NCBI GenBank assembly: GCA_035628995.1
Contig: DASPIR010000023.1
Location: forward strand, 677,014-741,013
Length of the DNA: 64,000 nt
DNA from: Clostridia bacterium
Lineage (GTDB): Bacteria > Bacillota > Clostridia > Lutisporales > Lutisporaceae
Direction: 5' to 3'
Positions 8,355 through 17,768 of this stretch are shown here, piece by piece; the stretch's first letter is position 1, and each line of letters opens with the position of its first letter. The notes under the pieces were generated by a model, which was given only the letters and a program-made list of their open reading frames with translations, was not told the DNA's origin and ran no database searches. The translations under genes and the position numbers were made by a program.

Positions 8355-10865
8355 TTATGCAACTTCAATTTTTCCTTCCTCAATCAGCTTCACAAAAACC
8401 TCCACCAGCTGAGGGTCAAACTGTGTACCGCTGTATAGCTTCAGTTCATATATAGCTTGCTCCACGCTTAGCGCTTTCCTATATGGTCGGTCTGTGGTCA
8501 TAGCATCAAAAGCGTCTACAATGCACAGACATCTTGATTCTATCGGGATGTTTTCACCCGCAATTCCTCTTGGATATCCCTTTCCGTCATATCTTTCATG
8601 GTGGCTCATTATTGCAGGGATAACCTTAATAAGTCCTGGAACATGCTTTATTATCGAAATTGAAATGTCCACATGTCTCTTCATAATGTCGAATTCCTCT
8701 TTAGTCAGCTTATCAGCCTTTGTCAGTATGCTTTCCGGTATGCCAACCTTTCCTATATCATGAAGCAGCCCTGCGTTTTTCACTATATCTATTCTTCCTT
8801 CGCCGAAGCCTGCAGCTTTAGCCAAAGCCACTGCATAGCTTGATACATTTTCAGAATGTCCATAAGTATAATGGTCCTTTGCATCTATTGTGGCTGCCAG
8901 CGCATATATAGCCGAGAAATAAGAGGATCTGATGCTGTTTTGCATTTTCTCGGTTTCAAGATTGTGTCCGCGTCCATAATTAAGCTCATCTTTTTTCGAG
9001 TACAGCACGCTTTGGTTCCTTCCACTCCGTTTTGCTGTATACATAGCTCCATCAGCACACTCCAGCAATTCCTCTGCAGCTTTGCCATCCTTGGGATAGT
9101 TAGCCACACCTACACTGATTGTCAGAAGCTCATTGCTGCCAGAGTCCGAGAAGAGATTTGTTTCCACTGCCTTGCGGATAGCATCTATAGCCTTCAGGGA
9201 TTCATAACCTTCTATATTCGGAAATATTACTGCAAATTCTTCTCCGCCATAACGTGCAATTATATCCTCCTGCCTGGTGGCCTCCCTTATTACCTCTGCT
9301 AACCTGGCAAGCGCCTTGTCTCCCGCTGAGTGTCCGTATAAATCGTTATAAAGCTTGAATAAATCCACATCTATCATAGCAACCGAGAAAACCTTGTAGA
9401 TTTTATCATGTATGAGCTGCCCAAGAACCTCATGAAAATATCTATGATTGTAAAGCTTGGTCAACCCATCTGTTATAGCCTGTTGTTTTGCTTCCTCATA
9501 CATTTTGGCATTTTCAATTACCACTGCCGCATTGTTGACCAAGGTATAAAGCAAGTCAATCTCCTCTTGTGAGTACGACTCTCCGCCTTTCCTTTCGGAC
9601 AGGATCAGGTATCCGATAAGCTGTTCTCTGAGCCACATTGGTACGATAAGCTGGGTCTTAAGCTCATAAAGCTGCTTTTTCTCCATACTCCAGAGACCGG
9701 CAAAGCATGGGGAGCTTTCAATATCGTCAATAGTAAGGAACGGCTTCCCCTGAGTAAACCACTGCACTATTGGATGATTCCTGGTATACTTTATATCCTG
9801 CGTCCATACATCCTGCACCGAGGAGCGGAATAACCTATAGTCATCCTTACTCTGCCTCAGCACCAAGGATACTATCCGAGGCTGCATACCCTGTCCCACT
9901 GCATAAATAAGCGAGTCTGTCAGTTCATCAAGATTCAGCACATTGTTTATTATTCTGCTGAAATCCTTGAGTATAGACTGATGACTCAGCTTTTCTCTGT
10001 AAAATATTCTATCAATCCAATGCTGCAGCACATTCTTTATGGGCTGGAAGATCATAGCCAGCAGCACTGCTATCGACAAAGTAATTGTCATAGTGGTATA
10101 ACCCATAAGGCTTGTTATAACCTGCTGGACTCCGAAAATTGCAATTATATAAACCCCCGATAAAATCAAAGTATATACCGAGTATGCTATACCCTTTTTT
10201 ACTATGAGCTTTATTTCCAGGAATCTGTATCTGTATATGGAATATGCAATAAAAAGGGCGTTAATTGTATTTGAAGCGATATCCAGAGGGTACTTTCCAA
10301 GGCTGGGCAGAAGATTGAGCAGCCCCCCTATTATTACAAGGGTCAATCCGCACATAATATATTTGACTCTTGCAAAGGGTATTTTGTTGGATCTTACCTT
10401 TTGAATGATGTTTATAAACGCCAGCAGCAGATAGCAAAGACTCCAAACGGCCATTACAGAAGCTAATGGTCCCAAAGTGTAATAAAATACATTGTTCTGT
10501 GCGTATGCATCTTTCATTATGAGTCCTGCAAAATTGCATATAAGCAGCAAAAATGCAGACGCATAGCCAAAATAGAGCTTTCCCTTCTGATTGTTGGTTT
10601 CTGTAAGTACTAGGGTAAAATGGTAGAAAACTACAGGCATGCTTATTAAGCCTGTACATAATATACGGTTCCAAAATAGTGCACCTGGCGGGAAATTGGT
10701 CCTCATTATAAAAGAACCAAAGCTCCAGATAATCATTGAAACAATGTAGAAAGTGTAGTACCTGGCAATTTTACTTTTTCTTGACCCCAACAGAATCATT
10801 AAAAGGACAGTATAAAATAAAAACGACACTAATGGTATAAGAATCAAGTATGAAAGAGCTTGCAC
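8355..10865 (-). CDS. Membrane c-di-GMP enzyme: 7TM-GAF-GGDEF-HD-GYP
   Basis: An 836-residue protein. About seven N-terminal membrane helices (residues 1-260) are followed by a GAF-like sensor region (about 300-450), a GGDEF domain and an HD-GYP domain. The cyclase motif is intact (GGEEF at 540-544). An RQED sequence five residues before RYGGEEF fits the allosteric I-site. The phosphodiesterase part keeps HDIGK near 703 and HHERYDGKGYP near 755. Both making and breaking c-di-GMP are therefore possible. It starts with GTG at 10865 behind GAGGTGATACT, 14 bp after the GH3-like gene, so the two are probably cotranscribed. Confidence 0.9.
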   Translation of the reverse strand: MQALSYLILIPLVSFLFYTVLLMILLGSRKSKIARYYTFYIVSMIIWSFGSFIMRTNFPPGALFWNRILCTGLISMPVVFYHFTLVLTETNNQKGKLYFGYASAFLLLICNFAGLIMKDAYAQNNVFYYTLGPLASVMAVWSLCYLLLAFINIIQKVRSNKIPFARVKYIMCGLTLVIIGGLLNLLPSLGKYPLDIASNTINALFIAYSIYRYRFLEIKLIVKKGIAYSVYTLILSGVYIIAIFGVQQVITSLMGYTTMTITLSIAVLLAMIFQPIKNVLQHWIDRIFYREKLSHQSILKDFSRIINNVLNLDELTDSLIYAVGQGMQPRIVSLVLRQSKDDYRLFRSSVQDVWTQDIKYTRNHPIVQWFTQGKPFLTIDDIESSPCFAGLWSMEKKQLYELKTQLIVPMWLREQLIGYLILSERKGGESYSQEEIDLLYTLVNNAAVVIENAKMYEEAKQQAITDGLTKLYNHRYFHEVLGQLIHDKIYKVFSVAMIDVDLFKLYNDLYGHSAGDKALARLAEVIREATRQEDIIARYGGEEFAVIFPNIEGYESLKAIDAIRKAVETNLFSDSGSNELLTISVGVANYPKDGKAAEELLECADGAMYTAKRSGRNQSVLYSKKDELNYGRGHNLETEKMQNSIRSSYFSAIYALAATIDAKDHYTYGHSENVSSYAVALAKAAGFGEGRIDIVKNAGLLHDIGKVGIPESILTKADKLTKEEFDIMKRHVDISISIIKHVPGLIKVIPAIMSHHERYDGKGYPRGIAGENIPIESRCLCIVDAFDAMTTDRPYRKALSVEQAIYELKLYSGTQFDPQLVEVFVKLIEEGKIEVA

Positions 10866-10879
10866 AGTATCACCTCATA

Positions 10880-12457
10880 TTAACCGCATTTAATCAAAGT
10901 ATCTATGTTTTGTCTCGAAGGGTTCATTTTTAACAGCTGGTTGTTGCTTACCAGCCTATAATTTACAAAAGCTCCTGCAGGAAGTAATGTTACTCTTAGA
11001 GGATCTCTTCCCAGCATAGTCTCTATGTCCTTATAATCCGAATCCAGTCTCTGCAGATTCTGGTTTACTAAATGTTTCAGCACTGCAGCATCAGCCCCGC
11101 CATCATGTACTTCCATATATATATGCAGTACCGGTTCTTTATCCTCATACTGCTTGCAGGCGACCCAATCATGTACTGTAAATTCCGTTCCCTCAAGGGC
11201 CTTCTCAATAGTAGCCTTTGTGATCCTTGTAAACCCTGCCAAATCTATTATGTTTGATATCCTGTCTACAAATCTTATCTGAGGAAGGTTTATTTTGTTT
11301 GCTTCATTGCTGAGCGAAAGGCACTCGATAACATCACCGACCCTGTATCGCACAAAGGCTCCACCCCTGAACTTCGTTATTACCAACTCATATCTCTCAT
11401 TGGGCTTTATTTCATTTATAAGTATTGTCTTGGGAATATAGCTTTTGTCCTGGATACTCCTTATTGAATCCTTCTCAGGAATGAACTCGAGGAAATTAAC
11501 ATCAGGGAAGAAGGTGAGTCCGCTGTCTCCCCAAGTTTCTGTGGCCACAGTGGCTATTTCAGTTCCGCCATAAATCTCTATAGGACGTTTTCCCCAATAG
11601 TATTCAATCTTCTCTTTAAAAGCGTGAGTATCAGTGCCGGCACAGAGTATGCCCTTTATATCCCATAAATCCTTTGGCAGTATCGTTTGTCTCATGAATT
11701 TCTTTTTAAAATAGGCTTTGAGCAGCTTGTATGCCATTTTTATATTTGTAGGTCTTGCCGACAGCTTGCCACTCTTTGTGGTGCCTTTTGCAAAGTCTTC
11801 CCCTATCTTAACAAGTACACTGGATAGTCCGAAAAATAGATCTACTCCCTTTGCAAGTGCAAGTTCAAAACCTACCTTGTTTCTTTCTTCAAAGCTCAGG
11901 TGCTCAGCATCCTCTATAGGAGGCAGGTATTCAAAGTCTATTTCATTCCTTACCCCGTAAGGTGCCAAGCCAGTCAGATATGGGAGCGGTGCCATTCCGT
12001 ACAGGAATTTGTCATTCTCCCTTAAAGTAAAATCCCCTCGTTTCTTGCTTGTTGCAAGAATCAGGCTTGCAATAAAAGCCCTTGTATGCTCCTCAATCAT
12101 GCTTTCGGTATAAGGAGCCAGCTTTATTTCGTTGGTTCCGCCCTTCCAGGTGGTCTTTATCCAATACATTGGCTTTGCAGGCAATACTTCCTCATTTTTA
12201 TTCAACAGCATGTCGGCATAATCCTCATAGGTGGTCATGGGCACTCTTTGCCTGAACTCCTCAACTGTTGCGGGTTTTGCGCCCTTCCCCATCATTTTCT
12301 GCCCCAGCTTGCAGTGCGAGAGCAGCTCTATCTGCTCCATCAAAAGCCTCTCCTGAATATGCATGAACTCATCAAGATTCAGATCCAGGAAGCCGCAGTA
12401 CTTATCCCAGATTTTCCCGTACTCTTCTTGCCTCAACATTTCTTCTAAATTTGTCAT
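10880..12457 (-). CDS. GH3-family acyl-adenylate-forming ligase-like protein
   Basis: A 525-residue protein of the GH3 auxin-responsive family, a branch of the acyl-adenylating enzymes that in plants joins carboxylic acids to amino acids. Bacterial members are of mostly unknown substrate. Supporting stretches are TTWKGGTNEIKLAP (nucleotide-loop region), IYGGTEIATVATETW in the middle and RYRVGDVIECL in the C-terminal half. The start at 12457 is preferred because GGAGG at 12465-12469 lies 7 nt upstream; a longer ATG start at 12475 would overlap that site. It lies between a membrane methyltransferase and the c-di-GMP gene on the same strand. Confidence 0.8.
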   Translation of the reverse strand: MTNLEEMLRQEEYGKIWDKYCGFLDLNLDEFMHIQERLLMEQIELLSHCKLGQKMMGKGAKPATVEEFRQRVPMTTYEDYADMLLNKNEEVLPAKPMYWIKTTWKGGTNEIKLAPYTESMIEEHTRAFIASLILATSKKRGDFTLRENDKFLYGMAPLPYLTGLAPYGVRNEIDFEYLPPIEDAEHLSFEERNKVGFELALAKGVDLFFGLSSVLVKIGEDFAKGTTKSGKLSARPTNIKMAYKLLKAYFKKKFMRQTILPKDLWDIKGILCAGTDTHAFKEKIEYYWGKRPIEIYGGTEIATVATETWGDSGLTFFPDVNFLEFIPEKDSIRSIQDKSYIPKTILINEIKPNERYELVITKFRGGAFVRYRVGDVIECLSLSNEANKINLPQIRFVDRISNIIDLAGFTRITKATIEKALEGTEFTVHDWVACKQYEDKEPVLHIYMEVHDGGADAAVLKHLVNQNLQRLDSDYKDIETMLGRDPLRVTLLPAGAFVNYRLVSNNQLLKMNPSRQNIDTLIKCG

Positions 12458-12516
12458 GTCCAATCCTCCATTCAATCTGTGATTCAGTATACCGCTCCGC
12501 TTTTTGCCTCAGTTTA

Positions 12517-13077
12517 TTAAAATATAGTGGATATGCATCTCCTTATGCTCTTCTTGTTGGGAATCAGCATCGGAGTTGACTCTGTATAACCTTTGTAGCT
12601 TGCAAACATCCTTGGAAAGAAAAACTTGTCCTCAATATAAACATGAATAATATCAATAGCTGTCCAAATTATACCCGCCGGTATTATCAGTACGGCTCCT
12701 GTTGCAAGAAAATAGAAGGAAAACATCAAACCGAACCACAACACCCCCGGATGTCGGCATAATGCATAAGTCCCTGTATCCACCAGCTCACTGCTGTACT
12801 TCGCCTCCCCATATGTCTTTTTAAAGGGCAGCTCCAGAAAGAGTGAATAAACCAATAAGAATGCCGCTGCAGCCCATAATATCCATGCGGCTATTCGTAT
12901 TGCTGCCGGGATAGCTATTTTTTCCGATACTATTGTCGCCATTATTGCTGAATATGCAATAAGGACAACCCCTGATAAGCCTAGCGCCTTTCTTTTGAGG
13001 CCATCGGTTTTCAAGGTATAAATATCAAACAAGAGAATGAATAAAAAGCCTACCGCTCCAAGAATTATATACTTCAT
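12517..13077 (-). CDS. Isoprenylcysteine carboxyl methyltransferase-like membrane protein
   Basis: A 186-residue membrane protein with about five hydrophobic helices. The ALCRHPGVLW motif and the later acidic/aromatic stretch (YIEDKFFFPRMF) match the RHP-type SAM-binding signature of the ICMT/PEMT/NnrU membrane methyltransferase group. It would methylate a lipid or lipid-linked acid at the membrane; the substrate is unknown. It is the first gene of the probable operon with the GH3-like and c-di-GMP genes (59-bp gap to GH3). Confidence 0.7.
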   Translation of the reverse strand: MKYIILGAVGFLFILLFDIYTLKTDGLKRKALGLSGVVLIAYSAIMATIVSEKIAIPAAIRIAAWILWAAAAFLLVYSLFLELPFKKTYGEAKYSSELVDTGTYALCRHPGVLWFGLMFSFYFLATGAVLIIPAGIIWTAIDIIHVYIEDKFFFPRMFASYKGYTESTPMLIPNKKSIRRCISTIF

Positions 13078-13098
13078 GCTGCACCTGCTTTTCGACTA

Positions 13099-13145
13099 AT
13101 TATATCCGGTTGGAATTAAACTTTGTAGAAAAATAGATTCTACAA
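13099..13145 (-). promoter_or_regulatory. Candidate promoter with overlapping inverted repeat
   Basis: A TATAAT box on the minus strand (13099-13104) faces the methyltransferase gene. Seventeen bases upstream is a weak -35 (TACAAA). An 8-bp perfect inverted repeat TTGTAGAA/TTCTACAA (13123-13130 and 13138-13145) covers that -35 and has no T tract, so it reads more like an operator than a terminator. Confidence 0.4.
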
Positions 13146-13382
13146 TACTCTTTCAAATCCTTTCCATTAATGTCAACAATCGTACAACTAATTAGCACAA
13201 ATTATTCCATTTATTGACAATAATAGTGCTGGTTTTCATTGCGTTCAATTTGCATTTTTTGAATGTTTGTTTGTTACCAGCAACTTGCCAAATGCTTATT
13301 CAGCATATTCAAATTCACTTTTGTCGAATTAAGTCATACGTTTTTGATAAAAAAATAGAGACGCAGAGCTTACTCCATATCC
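13146..13382. other. Intergenic region with no gene recognised
   Basis: AT-rich spacer between the methyltransferase operon and the 3' end of cpsB. A 64-codon open frame on the plus strand (13214-13408) has no ribosome binding site and runs into the antisense of cpsB, so I do not call it. No clear terminator for the polysaccharide locus is visible. Confidence 0.5.
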
Positions 13383-14168
13383 CTATTGTTTTATATCTAT
13401 GCTTTTGAATACCTGCCAGAACTTGTGCGTTTTCTCAATTGGTATTGGCTCTCCAATATCTATATCCCCATCCTGCAGCACCGCATTTGGGTTTGCGCCC
13501 AATATCCTTTCAGCAGCCTGGCTGCCGCATAGCTCCAGAAGCATATGCTTTACCCCCAGCATTATAGGCCTGCGTACTCCTGTTGAATGAGCATCAGTTG
13601 CAATAAAGTGAGCAAGGTTATGCTTAAGCAGCTGCTTCGCAGCATTCTGTGATTTTTCACCCGAATGTCCCATAAGACTGGTAGAGTTAAGCTGTACTAA
13701 ACAGCCATCCTTGACCAGCTTATATATGATTTCGGGCTTCTCACATATCACCCTGTTCCGCTCCGGATGTGCAATAATTGGGACATACCCTTTCAGCTGT
13801 ATTTCATAAATTACTTCAGCTGTAAACCTTGGCACCTCCAGCATGGGCAGCTCAAGGAGCATATACCTGGAATTGTTTAGAGTAAGGCATTCACCACTTA
13901 CCAGCTTGTCCACCAGATTATAGTCTATGAAAGCTTCATTGCCAGGGTATATCTCCATTTTTATATAATTCTTTCTTAGCTCGTTATTTAAGACCGTTAT
14001 TCTCTCTTTTATATCATGACCGCAATTTTCACCTATTATATAATGCGGAGTAGAAATTATCTTTCTTATACCTTCTTTAAAGGATAACTTGCACAGCTGC
14101 AGCGAAGCTTCCAGGTCAAAGGGCCCGTCATCGACCCCATACAGCACATGACAATGGATATCAATCAT
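13383..14168 (-). CDS. cpsB: PHP-type protein-tyrosine phosphatase (CpsB/YwqE)
   Basis: A 261-residue PHP-domain protein. The N-terminal DIHCHVLYGVDDGP carries the first metal-binding histidines of the CpsB/YwqE phosphatases, with STPHY, HPERN and ATDAHS motifs following. It removes phosphate from the tyrosine cluster of the CpsD kinase and so tunes polysaccharide assembly. Its start overlaps the cpsD stop by 8 nt, indicating coupled translation. It is the last gene of the polysaccharide locus. Confidence 0.92.
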   Translation of the reverse strand: MIDIHCHVLYGVDDGPFDLEASLQLCKLSFKEGIRKIISTPHYIIGENCGHDIKERITVLNNELRKNYIKMEIYPGNEAFIDYNLVDKLVSGECLTLNNSRYMLLELPMLEVPRFTAEVIYEIQLKGYVPIIAHPERNRVICEKPEIIYKLVKDGCLVQLNSTSLMGHSGEKSQNAAKQLLKHNLAHFIATDAHSTGVRRPIMLGVKHMLLELCGSQAAERILGANPNAVLQDGDIDIGEPIPIEKTHKFWQVFKSIDIKQ

Positions 14169-14904
14169 AATTTACCACTTTCCCCCTATCCCCTATATGC
14201 CTGACTTTTTTCTTGTTCTGCTTAGGTTCTTCCTCATCAGCATAATAATAATTGTAATAATCGTTTGCCTTGGCTTCTATCTTGTTAAGCACTACCCCAA
14301 GTATATTAGCCTTCACATTACTCAATAAGGCTTTTGCCCTCTGAGCTGCTTCAATCTCTACACTCCCCGACTCCAATACCAATATCACTCCGTCCATAAA
14401 TGACGAAAGCTGTGCAGCATCAGTAACCACACCTACAGGTGGAGTATCAAATATAATATAGTCAAACTCTTCATATATCTCCCACATAAAATTCCTCATT
14501 TTCTCTGAGCCCACTAATTCCGATGGGTTGGGAGGCAATGGTCCGCTGGTTATAAAGTACAGATTGGGTATCTGAGCTACATTCTGCATATTTTTCCTGA
14601 AGTCAAGCTTCTGCGCCAGAATATTCGTCAAACCCACTCTGTTGGATAGCCCAAACTTCTTGTGGATTGTAGGTTTTCTCAGATCACAGTCAATTATCAG
14701 CACCTTGCTGTCTGCATGTGCCAGTGTTATGCCAAAATTGGCTGCCACCGTACTTTTTCCTTCTCCAGGACCGGCACTGGTAACCACGATGGTCTTTATT
14801 TTCTTGTCTATACTGGAAAACATTATATTCGTCCTGAGCATCCTATAGGCTTCTGCTACATGTGATTTAGGATCATTATATGTAATAAGGCTTGTATTAA
14901 TCAT
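14161..14904 (-). CDS. cpsD: Bacterial tyrosine kinase of polysaccharide assembly (CpsD/YwqD)
   Basis: A 247-residue BY-kinase. Walker A is GPGEGKST, Walker A' LIIDCDLRKP and Walker B IIFDTPP. The C-terminus has the autophosphorylation tyrosine cluster NDYYNYYYADEEE. It needs the CpsC membrane adaptor, encoded immediately upstream, for activity. The start at 14904 (ATG behind AGGGGTGAG) is preferred to the in-frame GTG at 14913, which lies inside that ribosome binding site. Confidence 0.93.
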   Translation of the reverse strand: MINTSLITYNDPKSHVAEAYRMLRTNIMFSSIDKKIKTIVVTSAGPGEGKSTVAANFGITLAHADSKVLIIDCDLRKPTIHKKFGLSNRVGLTNILAQKLDFRKNMQNVAQIPNLYFITSGPLPPNPSELVGSEKMRNFMWEIYEEFDYIIFDTPPVGVVTDAAQLSSFMDGVILVLESGSVEIEAAQRAKALLSNVKANILGVVLNKIEAKANDYYNYYYADEEEPKQNKKKVRHIGDRGKVVNYD

Positions 14905-14915
14905 ATCGCTCACCC

Positions 14916-15602
14916 CTAATTCATATTTGCAGCATCCGGAATAACCCCTATTATCGGAAGCTCCAAATATTTTTCTACATCTTGCGGCGTCTTTATCGTA
15001 TGGTCAAGATACTCCATCAGGAAGGTCAATCCCACACCACCCATAAGCGCCACCATAAAAGCAATGGCAATGTTCATGGTAGGTCTTGGTTTTATTGGGC
15101 TATCCGGTATTTTTGCCGTATCTACAACTTGTACATTTTCTACACGCATTATCTGAACTACTTGGCTCTTGAAAACTTCAGCCAGTTTATTGGCAATATT
15201 TGCTGCCATCTCCGGGCTGTTGTCAACTACCTTTACCCTTATCAGTTCTGTATCTCCAACAGGAGTTACAGTAATTTTTGCTTGTAACTGTTCTGCTGTA
15301 ATGTTGAGCTTCATTGCATCAATTACCTTTTCAGATACAGTTCTACTCTTTGCAATCTCCCCATAGGTCTTTACCAGCTTCTGATAAAGCAGCACATCAT
15401 TATACTGCAGCTGTGGATTTGAGCTATAATCGTTAGGCTTGCCCAGTATCAGGCTTGTAGTTGCCTCGTATTGCTTATCAAGTACGAAGTAGCTTAGTAC
15501 ACCCGCGGTGATAACTGATACAAGCACTATGATACCAATAAGCAACAGCCTTTTCCTGATAATATCGAATATCTCCCTCAAATCAATAGTTTCCAAGTCC
15601 AT
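14916..15602 (-). CDS. cpsC: Wzz/CpsC-type chain-length and kinase adaptor protein
   Basis: A 228-residue membrane protein with an N-terminal transmembrane helix (about 20-42), an extracellular Wzz domain, and a C-terminal helix preceded by the proline-rich PDSPIKPRPT motif of polysaccharide co-polymerases. It controls chain length and activates CpsD. The start at 15602 has GAGGGGGAG upstream; an ATG at 15617 would overlap that site. The 11-bp gap to cpsD and the cpsC-cpsD-cpsB order are those of Gram-positive capsule modules. Confidence 0.9.
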   Translation of the reverse strand: MDLETIDLREIFDIIRKRLLLIGIIVLVSVITAGVLSYFVLDKQYEATTSLILGKPNDYSSNPQLQYNDVLLYQKLVKTYGEIAKSRTVSEKVIDAMKLNITAEQLQAKITVTPVGDTELIRVKVVDNSPEMAANIANKLAEVFKSQVVQIMRVENVQVVDTAKIPDSPIKPRPTMNIAIAFMVALMGGVGLTFLMEYLDHTIKTPQDVEKYLELPIIGVIPDAANMN

Positions 15603-15626
15603 GTTTCTCCCCCTCATATGTATGAT

Positions 15627-16097
15627 TTATGTTTTTTCAGGTAGTTTCGCTGTTATTTGTGATATTGTACTACTAAGTATTAAAGCTGCTATGACTCCAA
15701 TACTGTCTATTAAAATATCCATGACAGTTCCATCCCTGCCGCTTACGTGCAATTGATTGTACTCATCCAAAGCTGCACCCATCATAGAGAATATAATCGT
15801 CAGCATTAAAGCCTTACCCCTGCTTAGTCTGGTTTGACACAGGAATGTATATATCAATAATGCCAGCACAAAGTAAGTCAGCACATGTCCCAGCTTTCTT
15901 ATAACATACATTAGAACCTTATCGTCGTTGACAATGCTATAATCAAAAGGCATTCTGCCATTGCTTATGAATATTTTGACCAGTTTTGCCACCTGTGCTC
16001 CTCTGTCCTTTGATTCAACCCCTACCTCACCGGACAACCCTGCGATTACAAATATCCATGCTATCAAAAGTATAAACATTACTATTTTCTTAAACAT
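15627..16097 (-). CDS. VanZ-family membrane protein
   Basis: A 156-residue protein with four predicted membrane helices. The RKLGHVLTYFVLALL segment and the later DEYNQLHVSGRDGTVMDILID stretch match the VanZ-like family. VanZ gives low-level teicoplanin resistance in enterococci, but chromosomal homologues inside polysaccharide loci have no agreed function. It lies 10 bp beyond the CpsC ribosome-binding region and 50 bp after murJ. Confidence 0.8.
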   Translation of the reverse strand: MFKKIVMFILLIAWIFVIAGLSGEVGVESKDRGAQVAKLVKIFISNGRMPFDYSIVNDDKVLMYVIRKLGHVLTYFVLALLIYTFLCQTRLSRGKALMLTIIFSMMGAALDEYNQLHVSGRDGTVMDILIDSIGVIAALILSSTISQITAKLPEKT

Positions 16098-16146
16098 ACT
16101 TACTGTCTGCTCCCCTAATTAGAATACATACAATAAGTATATTCCC

Positions 16147-17739
16147 CTATTTACTTTGAATATTCACCGCAACCCACTTCGCAGTAACTTTATTGACAAA
16201 CTTCTTCCCATAATCAAATACCATATGCACTTCTTCGATATTGAGGAAGCTAATAATTAATAAATACACCAGCCCTCCAATGCCGATTACCAAAAAAAGA
16301 TTTACAGCTTGGCTGATTGTAGTACTTGTGCTATTTATTGATGCAACGAGCTTATAAGACGTATCAACAACAATTCCCATTATTGTTGAAGCCAATAATG
16401 TCTTAATAAATGTGCTCAACAGTTCTTTGACACCGAAGTCGCCAATTTTCTTATAAAGACTATGTATCATTAGTATGGTACCTAGAATGGCAGATAATGA
16501 AGTAGCTAGTGCCAATCCCCCAATACCCATAAACCTCACAAGGAATAGGAGCAACAAAATATTTGCTATTACTGTAAAAACACCATTAACCATAGGAGTC
16601 TTCGTATCCTGAACTGCATAAAACGCTCTATTCAGAAAGTCCCTCATACCAAACCCAATGAGTCCGAAGGACAGAAAAAGCAAAGCTATGCTAGTCATTT
16701 GAGTTGCATTCTGATCGAAAGCACCTCGCTCAAATAAGAGCCTTATTATGGGATACCTCAGTACGACAAACCCAGCAACGGCTGGCAATATAATCAAAGT
16801 AATTACATTCAGTGCCTTTAATACTACCTTCTTTAAAGTCAGTATGTCATTACTCGCTGACAGCTTGGACATAGTGGGATAAGCAACTGTAGCTATCGCA
16901 ACTATAAATATTCCAGATACAAAACCTATCAACCTATTTCCATAATTCAGAGCCGATATACTGCCTATAGCAAGTCCCGATGCCATCATTCTGTCAACAA
17001 CAGTATTTATCTGCTGAACACCAGTGCTTATAATAACCGGGACGATAAGAGTTGATATCTTACTGACTCCATCATCGCTAAGGTCAAATATGGGCTCATA
17101 CTTGTAGCCCTCTTTAAACAGAGGAGGCAATTGTATAAGTACCTGAGTCAGTCCAGCAACTACTGTAGCGATTGTTAAGCCTTCTATACCGTATATATCT
17201 GTAAAAAATAGAGCAGTAGAAATTATTATTATATTAAAAGGCAAGCCGACTGCAGCCGGTGCTGCAAATCTGTTGAAGGATTGAAGTACTCCTGTAAGTA
17301 CATTGGATAGTCCTATAAATGTAATCAAAGGAAACATCAGTCTCGTCAGCTGAACAGTCAAATCATACCTTTCCCCTGTAAACTTTGGCGCAATAATCTT
17401 TACAAGTGCTGGAGCAAAAATAATACCTAGAACTGTGATAGCAATGCTTAAGAAAAATACTATATTCAAGATATTGCTTGTAAAACTAAAGGCATTTCCC
17501 TTTGATTTACTAACTACCTTTTCTGAAAGCACAGGTATAAATGTAGTAGCCAAAGCACCTGCGACAACAGCAAACACAGATGTAGGTATAGTAATAGACA
17601 TCAGATATGCATCTGTATTAATTGATGCTCCATACTTTGCAGCAATAACCATTTCTCTTACAAATCCAAGTACTTTGCTGAATATAGAAATAGCCATTAT
17701 TATAAACGCAGCTTGTGCAATTTTCTTTCCTTTTGTCAT
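16147..17739 (-). CDS. MurJ/MviN-family lipid-linked precursor flippase
   Basis: A 530-residue polytopic protein with about 14 membrane helices and MurJ/MviN signatures (VLGFVREMVIAAKYG near the N-terminus, NRAFYAVQDTKTPM in the middle). The family flips lipid-linked sugars; in this locus it may serve the polysaccharide repeat unit as a Wzx substitute, since no other flippase is present. It could also be a general lipid II flippase. ATG at 17739 with AAGG upstream is preferred; ATG at 17748 overlaps the site. Confidence 0.88.
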   Translation of the reverse strand: MTKGKKIAQAAFIIMAISIFSKVLGFVREMVIAAKYGASINTDAYLMSITIPTSVFAVVAGALATTFIPVLSEKVVSKSKGNAFSFTSNILNIVFFLSIAITVLGIIFAPALVKIIAPKFTGERYDLTVQLTRLMFPLITFIGLSNVLTGVLQSFNRFAAPAAVGLPFNIIIISTALFFTDIYGIEGLTIATVVAGLTQVLIQLPPLFKEGYKYEPIFDLSDDGVSKISTLIVPVIISTGVQQINTVVDRMMASGLAIGSISALNYGNRLIGFVSGIFIVAIATVAYPTMSKLSASNDILTLKKVVLKALNVITLIILPAVAGFVVLRYPIIRLLFERGAFDQNATQMTSIALLFLSFGLIGFGMRDFLNRAFYAVQDTKTPMVNGVFTVIANILLLLFLVRFMGIGGLALATSLSAILGTILMIHSLYKKIGDFGVKELLSTFIKTLLASTIMGIVVDTSYKLVASINSTSTTISQAVNLFLVIGIGGLVYLLIISFLNIEEVHMVFDYGKKFVNKVTAKWVAVNIQSK

Positions 17740-17768
17740 ATAATCCATCCTTAAAGTTATTTTCCCAT

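Noticed and set aside
13214..13408. 64-codon plus-strand frame
   Set aside because: No ribosome binding site and it runs into the antisense of cpsB.
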